A DNA stretch of 5,608 bases from Promethearchaeota archaeon (lineage in GTDB: Archaea > Asgardarchaeota > Lokiarchaeia > Sigynarchaeales > SOKP01): the NCBI GenBank assembly GCA_019894655.1, contig JAGXNZ010000372.1, positions 1-5,608 on the forward strand, given 5' to 3'. Under the pieces are notes generated by a model, which searched no databases, was not told the DNA's origin, and worked only from the letters and a program-made list of their open reading frames with translations. Below, piece by piece: positions 1-4,793 of the stretch (its first letter is position 1; every line of letters begins with the position of its first letter). Both the position numbers and the translations under genes were made by a program.

Positions 1-135
1 ACTGGCGAATCTCTTATTGCCAACGCGTTGACTTATCCATCCAAAGAGGGTTGGGAGATAGCTAGAATTATATTTACAGATATTGGTGAATATATTCCAC
101 CCGAGCCAAAAGAACCATTAGAGGAAACAGAATAA
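1..135 (+). CDS. C-terminal end of an unrecognised protein (partial, 5' end outside window)
   Basis: Frame 1 is open from the first base to a TAA at 133-135 and gives 44 residues. The segment reads as a short amphipathic stretch (LIANALTYPSKEGWEIARII), followed by FTDIGEYIPPEP and a tail rich in Pro and Glu (KEPLEETE). A charged, low-complexity end like this suggests a solvent-exposed C-terminus. No catalytic or metal-binding motif is visible, and I do not recognise the family. The gene runs toward the longin-like gene on the other strand, with 39 bases between the two stop codons, so the two are convergent and not co-transcribed. It is called coding because the frame is open up to the stop and the composition looks like protein, but 44 residues is a small sample. 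Confidence 0.6.
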   Translation, partial: TGESLIANALTYPSKEGWEIARIIFTDIGEYIPPEPKEPLEETE

Positions 136-166
136 ACTATAATTCGATTAATATCAAGTAAATTAG

Positions 167-176
167 AAAAATTTTT
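167..176. terminator. Candidate bidirectional oligo-T terminator between convergent genes
   Basis: An A5T5 block lies between the + strand stop at 133-135 and the - strand stop at 175-177. Read from either strand it ends in a run of five T. Archaeal RNA polymerase can terminate at short oligo-T tracts without a hairpin, so the block could serve both convergent transcripts. The tract is short and the region is AT-rich, so chance cannot be excluded. Confidence 0.3.
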
Positions 177-1107
177 ATAAATTAGCTAGTCTCTCGTTTA
201 TTTTTGTATCTAAGCTAAACAACTCTTTTGCTAATAAATCTGCTCTTTTAAAGTTGTTTAATAATTGCGTTAATTTAGATGTTAATCCATGTTGCTCAAA
301 AGAATTAGATATGTTTATTAACGATTCTATTGGTTTAATTAACTCGTGATACAAATGAAGTTTATTATTTTTTAACTCCTCAGAAGTTGACTCCATATCT
401 TTCATTAACGATTCCTGTACTTTAAGTAGTTCCGGCAATTTTCCTACTAGTTCAGCTTTATTTACTAAAAACGAGACTATATCGCTTTCTTGAATTACTT
501 CCGCTAACTCTGCTGCTTTTAGAAAGTTTTTTTTAGCTTTCTTATAGAATTTTTCTTCTAGCAACTGCTCAGCCAGTTTAATCTCTTCAGATAGCTTTTC
601 TGGGATTTCTTCTCCTAAATCAATCAATTCTCTAGCCTCCTGCAAGTTTCCATCATCTAGCATTTTTTTCGTCTTATTGTTGATTGTTTCTTTGATCAGA
701 GTAGGCTCTTTTAATTTTTCCATTAGAGTGAAAATAGAATCAAATTCTTTTTGTAAAATTGATTCAAGGATTGCTTTATCCTTTGAAAAACCTTTAACAA
801 CCTTTGCTGCGATGTTTTCCAGCAAACTCTTAGACGAAACTAAATCCTCATCTTGCTTAAGTACGAATCCTAAGAAAAGATTATCTCTTTCTATAGAAGA
901 CGCATTAATTTTTGATGAATAATACCTTAAATCCTCTTTCCAATAAATCGTATTTAAAAATTCTTTTTGAATGTGTTTTTCTTCAAAATCTTTTAGGATA
1001 TCTGCAGAAACTTTATTTTCTTGAGCAAGGTAATATTCTGCTAGTACATTTGGTCCGAACGATTCGTCTATCTCAAAAAAAAATAAGCCTAAGGGCATAT
1101 TACTCAT
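175..1107 (-). CDS. Longin/roadblock-like domain protein with C-terminal helical repeats (putative Asgard trafficking/GTPase-regulator-like protein)
   Basis: 310 residues, no signal peptide or membrane segment, likely cytosolic. Residues about 5-125 alternate in the order expected of a longin fold: two strands with the signature LGLFFFEIDESFGPNVLAEY (6-25), a helix (35-48), three strands (58-85, with a charged turn and FLGFVLKQDED), then two helices (92-106 and 111-132). Hydrophobic strands followed by an acidic turn and 'FGPN' resemble the N-termini of longin-like proteins common in Asgard archaea. Residues about 135-225 are paired amphipathic helices (GNLQEARELIDLGE, KFYKKAKKNFLKAAELAE) that look like TPR or related repeats. 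Residues 225-310 are further helices, partly coiled-coil-like. Known longin and roadblock domains bind or regulate small GTPases or vesicle machinery; any such role here is inferred. The start is the first ATG; a second ATG three codons on is also possible. No SD precedes it, and a TATA-like box lies about 32 bases upstream, consistent with a short or absent leader. It is divergent from ftr. Confidence 0.6.
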   Translation of the reverse strand: MSNMPLGLFFFEIDESFGPNVLAEYYLAQENKVSADILKDFEEKHIQKEFLNTIYWKEDLRYYSSKINASSIERDNLFLGFVLKQDEDLVSSKSLLENIAAKVVKGFSKDKAILESILQKEFDSIFTLMEKLKEPTLIKETINNKTKKMLDDGNLQEARELIDLGEEIPEKLSEEIKLAEQLLEEKFYKKAKKNFLKAAELAEVIQESDIVSFLVNKAELVGKLPELLKVQESLMKDMESTSEELKNNKLHLYHELIKPIESLINISNSFEQHGLTSKLTQLLNNFKRADLLAKELFSLDTKINERLANL

Positions 1108-1135
1108 TCTTTGAATTTGTTTTTAGAATAAAACT

Positions 1136-1143
1136 ATTATTAA
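1136..1143 (-). promoter_or_regulatory. TATA-like box for the longin-like gene
   Basis: TTAATAAT on the minus strand is centred about 32 bases before the ATG at 1107. Archaeal transcription usually begins roughly 22-27 bases after the TATA centre, which would leave a leader of only a few bases. This agrees with the absence of an SD. The whole region is AT-rich, so the exact box is uncertain. Confidence 0.3.
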
Positions 1144-1155
1144 TTACTAGGTAAT
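1143..1155. promoter_or_regulatory. Perfect inverted repeat ATTAC-TAG-GTAAT, candidate operator
   Basis: Two five-base half-sites are separated by three bases in the 137-base divergent intergenic region. The repeat touches the TATA-like box of the longin-like gene and lies about 12 bases upstream of the TATA-like box for ftr. A protein bound here could block the first promoter and influence the second. The half-sites are short and no cognate regulator is present in the window, so the role is inferred from position and symmetry only. Confidence 0.3.
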
Positions 1156-1166
1156 AAGTTTTTAAT

Positions 1167-1174
1167 TTTATATT
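1167..1174 (+). promoter_or_regulatory. TATA-like box for ftr
   Basis: TTTATATT lies about 75 bases before the ftr ATG. It predicts a transcription start near 1195-1200 and a leader of about 45-50 bases. A leader of that length fits the SD seen in front of ftr. It is the best match to the archaeal TATA consensus in this gap, although the surrounding T-rich sequence weakens the call. Confidence 0.4.
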
Positions 1175-1232
1175 TTTATTTGATCCAAATAATTCATGTA
1201 TTATCAAAGAAGTATTATGAGATAATAGAAAT

Positions 1233-1238
1233 GGAGTG
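1233..1238 (+). promoter_or_regulatory. Ribosome binding site of ftr
   Basis: GGAGTG sits six bases before the ATG at 1245. It supports that start over the ATG at 1231, which is in a different frame. Confidence 0.6.
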
Positions 1239-1244
1239 TGAAAA

Positions 1245-2168
1245 ATGGAGATTGAGGATACTTATTGTGAAGCATTTGAAGGCTTAGTAGTCCAACTTAT
1301 GGTTACAGCACAAGACACGCTATTTTTAGAACGGGCCGTAAATGCTTTTACCGCACTTCCTTCAACGGTATTTGGAGATGCTGAGGGCGGTATTGTTAAA
1401 TGGCTTACCACTGAGGAAACGATTGATGGAAGGCCGGGGTCAATCGTTCAATTGTGGGTAACAGGAACGGGTAAGAAGGCTACAGCTAAGTTTTACGAAC
1501 AATTAGGTCGTAGAATGAGGCAAGGTATTTTAGTAGTTCCCACGACTGCAGTTTTTGATTATTATCCCGGAATTTCTGAGTTGAAATTTAATATGATGGA
1601 TAATGTAGGTCATTGTGGGGACGGATACGAGTGGACTGTTGAAAAATTTAATCGAAAACTAATAAACATCCCAATCATGATGGGACACGATTTTTTAATT
1701 GAAGAAGACATATCTTACGCTAAAGGCGTTATGGGAGGAAATTTGTGGTTATTTTGTGACTCAGTTGAATCTGGAATTAAGGTTGGAAGAGAGGGAGTAA
1801 AAATTTTAGCTGAACTCGATGACGTATGTACTACTTTTGATGTTTGCTCTGCAGGTTCAAAACTTATTCCCCCGGATGCCAAATATCCTGAGATAGGGCC
1901 GTCCACTAACCATCCATATTGTCCTACGCTTAAAGGTAGATTATCTCTGGATGAATTCAAGGTTCCGGAAGGCGTAAAGTCGATACCTGAATTAGTATTT
2001 AACGGTCTAAAAATTAGTGATATTAAATTAGCTATGCAAAAAACTATTGAAGGCATTTCTGATATGGAAGGTTTGCTTAAAATTTCTGCAGGGAATTACG
2101 GAGGTAAATTAGGTAAATATAAGATATACTTACAAAAATTAGGATTAAATAATAGCTACTTTAAATAG
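1245..2168 (+). CDS. ftr: Formylmethanofuran:tetrahydromethanopterin formyltransferase
   Basis: A cytosolic enzyme that transfers the formyl group between formylmethanofuran and N5 of tetrahydromethanopterin. This is the second step of archaeal CO2 reduction in methanogenesis or the methyl branch of the Wood-Ljungdahl pathway, and it is reversible. The 307 residues match the family throughout: N-terminal MEIEDTYCEAFEG, EETIDGRPGS (57-66), the PTTAVFDYYPG segment (99-109), CGDGYEW (124-130), NIPIMMGHDFLIEED (141-155), GVMGGNLWLF (161-170), STNHPYCPT (220-228), PEGVKSIPELVFNGL (241-255) and C-terminal KISAGNYGGKLGKYKIYL (279-296). Glu249 aligns with the glutamate placed at the active site of the Methanopyrus enzyme (Glu245, from memory). 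The protein is about ten residues longer than the Methanopyrus form; most of the excess lies at 207-219 and 229-240. A good SD sits six bases before the ATG. No other pathway gene is adjacent, so it appears to be a single-gene unit. Confidence 0.95.
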   Translation: MEIEDTYCEAFEGLVVQLMVTAQDTLFLERAVNAFTALPSTVFGDAEGGIVKWLTTEETIDGRPGSIVQLWVTGTGKKATAKFYEQLGRRMRQGILVVPTTAVFDYYPGISELKFNMMDNVGHCGDGYEWTVEKFNRKLINIPIMMGHDFLIEEDISYAKGVMGGNLWLFCDSVESGIKVGREGVKILAELDDVCTTFDVCSAGSKLIPPDAKYPEIGPSTNHPYCPTLKGRLSLDEFKVPEGVKSIPELVFNGLKISDIKLAMQKTIEGISDMEGLLKISAGNYGGKLGKYKIYLQKLGLNNSYFK

Positions 2169-2171
2169 GTA

Positions 2172-2849
2172 TCATTTATAAGTAAGCGTCTTATCTTTTA
2201 CTGGCAATATTGTCTTCCCATTTCTTATTAACGAAAATTTCGGATATTTTTCATTAAAAACAATTTCTATCTCCTTAAGAGGTAAATCCGCGTGAACTCC
2301 CCGATCTTTTACATATTCTCCGAATTTATTACCTTCGTTATCAAAAGGAGCAAATGTTGCATTATTTTCACCGTCAAATTCAACCATTGGAAAAAAGCCT
2401 CCTTTTAAAGCTGTTCCCGGGTCAAACGAGGGAGTTAATTTTACCCATTTATTATTAAGGTAAAGCTCACTATAACCATGATAATGCATGACATTTGTTT
2501 CCATAAAATCTACGATTTTTTGAGATATTTTATGATTTATCAGATCTACCAAGTGAATCCTTGCAGGAATTCCATTAACTCTTGCAAATGTGGATAACAA
2601 AACTGATTTTGAAACACAAAAACCATTTTTCCTCCTTAAAGTCACGCTAGCTTTAAAATTAGCTTTAACTGAAGGAATATAGCTATGCATGTTGTATTTA
2701 ATTTTATCCCTAACCCAGTAAAAGAGCGCTTTAGCCTTATCACTTTCACTTTCTAAACCTTCGGTAATTTCAATGGCTTTATCCCTAACAAATTTTTTGT
2801 CGAAATTAAAAAATTCATTAGGTTGTAGATAAATATCAAAATTCCCCAT
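2172..2849 (-). CDS. Transglutaminase-like cysteine enzyme
   Basis: 225 residues with the transglutaminase-like core of the papain-type fold. The expected triad is visible: Cys78 in KNGFCVSKSVLLSTFARVNG, followed by GIPARIHLVDL (93-103); His124 in MHYHGYSELYLNNKWVKL; Asp143 in TPSFDPG. The helix before the cysteine contains the usual 'KAKALFYWVRDKIKYN' segment (38-53), seen in many archaeal and bacterial members. Proteins of this group are mostly cysteine proteases or amidases, and a few are true transglutaminases; the substrate cannot be told from sequence. There is no signal peptide or membrane segment, so it probably acts in the cytoplasm. It lies 108 bases after the response regulator on the same strand, and its stop is 3 bases from that of ftr, which is convergent. 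No SD precedes the ATG, consistent with leaderless or SD-independent initiation. Confidence 0.85.
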   Translation of the reverse strand: MGNFDIYLQPNEFFNFDKKFVRDKAIEITEGLESESDKAKALFYWVRDKIKYNMHSYIPSVKANFKASVTLRRKNGFCVSKSVLLSTFARVNGIPARIHLVDLINHKISQKIVDFMETNVMHYHGYSELYLNNKWVKLTPSFDPGTALKGGFFPMVEFDGENNATFAPFDNEGNKFGEYVKDRGVHADLPLKEIEIVFNEKYPKFSLIRNGKTILPVKDKTLTYK

Positions 2850-2957
2850 GATTTGTTAAAAATTTACTAACTTTTGAACATTTCTAATCGCTATTCTATT
2901 CAAAAATCTGTGGTTATATGTCGAAACAAAGGAATGTGAATCTTATCACTAATAATG

Positions 2958-3320
2958 CTAGCTCCCTAACAATTGATTGATATCTTCTATTAGAGTTTTA
3001 TTATCAAATGGCTTTTCCTCAAAAATGAGAGCTCCGATCGACAATGCGACTTGTTTGATCGTTTCATCAGCACTCGCAAAAATAATTTTCGCATTTTTGT
3101 CAAAAGCTAGAATTTCTTCCGTTGCTTCAATTCCTGTCTTGATTGGCATTCTATGGTCCATTATAATAACATCTGGTTTTATCGAAAACGATTTATATTT
3201 AGTAACAGCTTCTTCACCGTTTTTTGCGACACCTACCACTTCGAATCCATATGCTTCAAGTAATTCCTCATAGAGCATAGCGATAGATGATTCATCTTCC
3301 ACAATAAAAACGCTAGGGAT
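2958..3320 (-). CDS. Stand-alone response regulator receiver protein, probable AUC start
   Basis: A CheY-like receiver of 120 residues with no output domain. Numbered from the AUC start, the acidic pocket is Glu8-Asp9-Glu10 (VFIVEDE), the phosphoacceptor is Asp55 in DVIIMDHRMP, the conserved Ser is 83 in IIFASADE, and the switch lysine is Lys103 in EEKPFD. It would take phosphate from the kinase encoded just upstream and pass the signal by protein contact. Choice of start: the GTG at 3302 would give MEDESS and delete the first beta strand (PSVFIV). In this frame there is no ATG, GTG or TTG between that GTG and the stop TGA at 3327-3329. The ATC at 3318-3320 lies six bases after a strong SD, GAGGTGA, and one base after the kinase stop, and gives a complete fold beginning MPSVFIVEDE. 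An ATG misread or mutated to ATC is the main alternative. Receiver identity is certain; the start is inferred. Confidence 0.85.
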   Translation of the reverse strand: MPSVFIVEDESSIAMLYEELLEAYGFEVVGVAKNGEEAVTKYKSFSIKPDVIIMDHRMPIKTGIEATEEILAFDKNAKIIFASADETIKQVALSIGALIFEEKPFDNKTLIEDINQLLGS

Positions 3321-3321
3321 G

Positions 3322-4614
3322 TTAGCTCACCTCGGGGAAGATTATTATAAAATTGCTTCCTTTACTTGAATCGTTTTCAACCGTATTTTCTATAGAAATT
3401 CTACCCCTAAAGCTTTTAATAATCGTATTTGCTAGTAATAAACCAATTCCAGTACTTCTTTCCGCTTCTGGTTCTTCTAAGTCAGTTTGGATGAGGGCTT
3501 GTTTCATTTCGTTAGAAATTCCGATACCATTGTCAATAAATTCGAATTTGATGAATCTGTGGTTATCCTGCTTAATATTCGATATCCTAATAGAAATCTC
3601 AATTTTTTCATTAAGGTTGTGTTCAACTGCATTTGTTAGAATAATATCAAATACATCAAATAACAAGAGATTTCCTAGTAGATTATAATTTTTAGATATC
3701 GAGTCAACTTCGATAATTATATCTTTTCTTAAATAAAATTTCTTTATTTTTTCAACAGAAAGAAGTAATGCATTATAAGAGTCGATAATTTGCATATTTT
3801 CTCCAAATGAATCAATTTGGAATAGTTTTTTAACATTTTTTATTAATTCAGAACCTCTTATTGATTGTTCTACTAAATTTTTCATAACAATGCTTTTATT
3901 AATATTCAAGTTCTTCTCGCTTGCATCAACTAGCAAACCAACTGAGGATCTAACATTTTGAAAGATATTTGCCATATCGTGTGAAAATATGTCTCGATAT
4001 ATGTCTATATTCTTTCTTGCATTTTGGATTTGAAACTTTTTTTCTTTCGCATAATTAAGGGAGCGTTCTAAATTGTTTGCTGAAAACCACATTATTAAAG
4101 CTAATATAAAATAGATAACTATAGCAGCAATATTGGGTACGATGGCTAATGTTAGTGAGAAAATAGTTATAAATCCTGTCACAACTACCGCCACTATAAT
4201 ACTGTATCTGGGCTTCAAAATAAAACTTGAAATTATAATAGGTAGCGTTAATGTTAACAAACCACGACCTTCTACTAATTGCATAGGAGTATCAGTGAAC
4301 ATTATTACAATTGTCAGTATTAACAAGAATGTATAACTAGCATAGTTCCGTTTGGTAATGTTATTCATCCAAAATATGACGCCTATCGCAATAAACATGA
4401 TAAAACTACCTATAAGAAGGAATAACACTTCATCGATGCTACCTTGTGCTAGACCTAGAAACACTATTATAAGCGAAAAGATGCATAATATTGCTGTTAA
4501 TATTTCAATCCAGAAAAGGAGAAAATTGAGCGTTTTTTTTCTTCTTTCATTATCTGAATCATTGGGCTTGAGCTTCGTTAAGATTTTAAGTTTTTCTAAA
4601 GTGAATTTGTTCAT
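3322..4614 (-). CDS. Membrane sensor histidine kinase
   Basis: 430 residues. The N-terminal half has about six hydrophobic helices (roughly 31-55, 62-84, 91-106, 117-133, 136-158 and 161-179), with short loops and no large extracellular sensor domain, so sensing is probably within or at the membrane. A linker (182-205) leads to the dimerisation/phosphotransfer helix with His212 in FSHDMANIFQN. Asp213 and Asn216 form the D-x-x-N version of the motif linked to phosphatase activity in this kinase class. The ATPase domain follows: N box around Asn328 (TNAVEHN), G1 box DNGIGIS (361-367), G2 box STGIGLLLAN (387-396) and a final GSNFIIIFPE strand. All residues expected of an active kinase are present. 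Partner: the receiver gene begins one base after this stop. The start is the first ATG after an in-frame TGA at 4630-4632; no clear SD precedes it. The SHDM-x-NIFQ style recalls kinases abundant in Asgard and some euryarchaeal genomes (from memory). The signal is unknown. Confidence 0.9.
   Translation of the reverse strand: MNKFTLEKLKILTKLKPNDSDNERRKKTLNFLLFWIEILTAILCIFSLIIVFLGLAQGSIDEVLFLLIGSFIMFIAIGVIFWMNNITKRNYASYTFLLILTIVIMFTDTPMQLVEGRGLLTLTLPIIISSFILKPRYSIIVAVVVTGFITIFSLTLAIVPNIAAIVIYFILALIMWFSANNLERSLNYAKEKKFQIQNARKNIDIYRDIFSHDMANIFQNVRSSVGLLVDASEKNLNINKSIVMKNLVEQSIRGSELIKNVKKLFQIDSFGENMQIIDSYNALLLSVEKIKKFYLRKDIIIEVDSISKNYNLLGNLLLFDVFDIILTNAVEHNLNEKIEISIRISNIKQDNHRFIKFEFIDNGIGISNEMKQALIQTDLEEPEAERSTGIGLLLANTIIKSFRGRISIENTVENDSSKGSNFIIIFPEVS
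3327..3333 (-). promoter_or_regulatory. Shine-Dalgarno of the response regulator, inside the end of the kinase gene
   Basis: GAGGTGA on the minus strand matches seven bases of the complement of the 16S rRNA 3' end. It is formed by the penultimate codons of the kinase (Glu-Val-Ser). It ends six bases before the ATC at 3318-3320 and 24 bases before the GTG at 3302, so it favours the ATC. Its position suggests that translation of the receiver is coupled to termination on the kinase. Confidence 0.7.
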
Positions 4615-4700
4615 CGTATCAAAATCGAATCATTTGTCAAAAGATTTTTGCTTCCTCATAGGAGGGCATTCTAAAGGTCTATAATTTAATCATTTAAAAG

Positions 4701-4708
4701 TATTTAAA
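4701..4708 (-). promoter_or_regulatory. TATA-like box for the kinase-regulator operon
   Basis: TTTAAATA on the minus strand matches the archaeal TATA consensus well and lies between the oligo-T terminator of the upstream gene and the kinase. It predicts a transcription start near 4680 and a leader of about 65 bases. A second AT-rich box (TTTTAAAT, 4692-4699) could instead give a start near 4670. The arrangement makes the kinase the first gene of its transcript. Confidence 0.4.
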
Positions 4709-4723
4709 TTTAAGCCAGCGTTT

Positions 4724-4731
4724 AAAAAAAA
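4724..4731 (-). terminator. Oligo-T terminator after the HdrD-like gene
   Basis: A run of eight T on the minus strand lies about 63 bases after the TAG stop at 4794-4796. A second T-rich stretch (TTTTCTTTTTACTTT) lies closer to the stop at about 4773-4787. Archaeal intrinsic terminators are typically such tracts, often in clusters. It would separate the iron-sulfur protein transcript from the kinase transcript. Confidence 0.5.
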
Positions 4732-4793
4732 TCAGAGAGAGAATCTTTTAATTATTGTCAAAATCTATTCTAAAGTAAAAAGAAAATGGTTTA

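Noticed and set aside
912..1154. Open frame on the + strand opposite the start of the longin-like gene.
   Set aside because: It overlaps the N-terminal coding region and promoter of the longin-like gene, has no SD, and its translation shows no recognisable domain; it is an antisense shadow.
1715..2056. Open frame on the - strand inside ftr.
   Set aside because: It lies wholly within a confidently identified enzyme gene and its translation has no domain-like pattern.
2977..3273. Open frame on the + strand opposite the response regulator.
   Set aside because: It mirrors the receiver codons, and the product is a serine-rich composition artefact.
2958..3302. GTG at 3302 as the start of the response regulator.
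   Set aside because: It removes the first beta strand of the receiver fold and has no SD at a usable distance; the upstream ATC fits both criteria.
2905..3566. A 13-base exact direct repeat, AATCTGTGGTTAT, at 2905-2917 and 3554-3566.
   Set aside because: One copy is intergenic and the other lies inside the kinase coding sequence. A match of this length is not surprising by chance in 5.6 kb of AT-rich DNA, and there are no further copies or spacer regularity.
4651..4666. Small CCTC-ATAG-GAGG hairpin in the kinase leader, considered as a riboswitch or RNA switch.
   Set aside because: The stem is only four base pairs, no longer structure surrounds it, and on the transcribed strand the GGAGG is not present as an SD, so a switch is not supported.
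4352..4684. Open frame on the + strand opposite the kinase N-terminus.
   Set aside because: It is antisense to the membrane helices of the kinase; the hydrophobic content is a by-product of the complementary codons.
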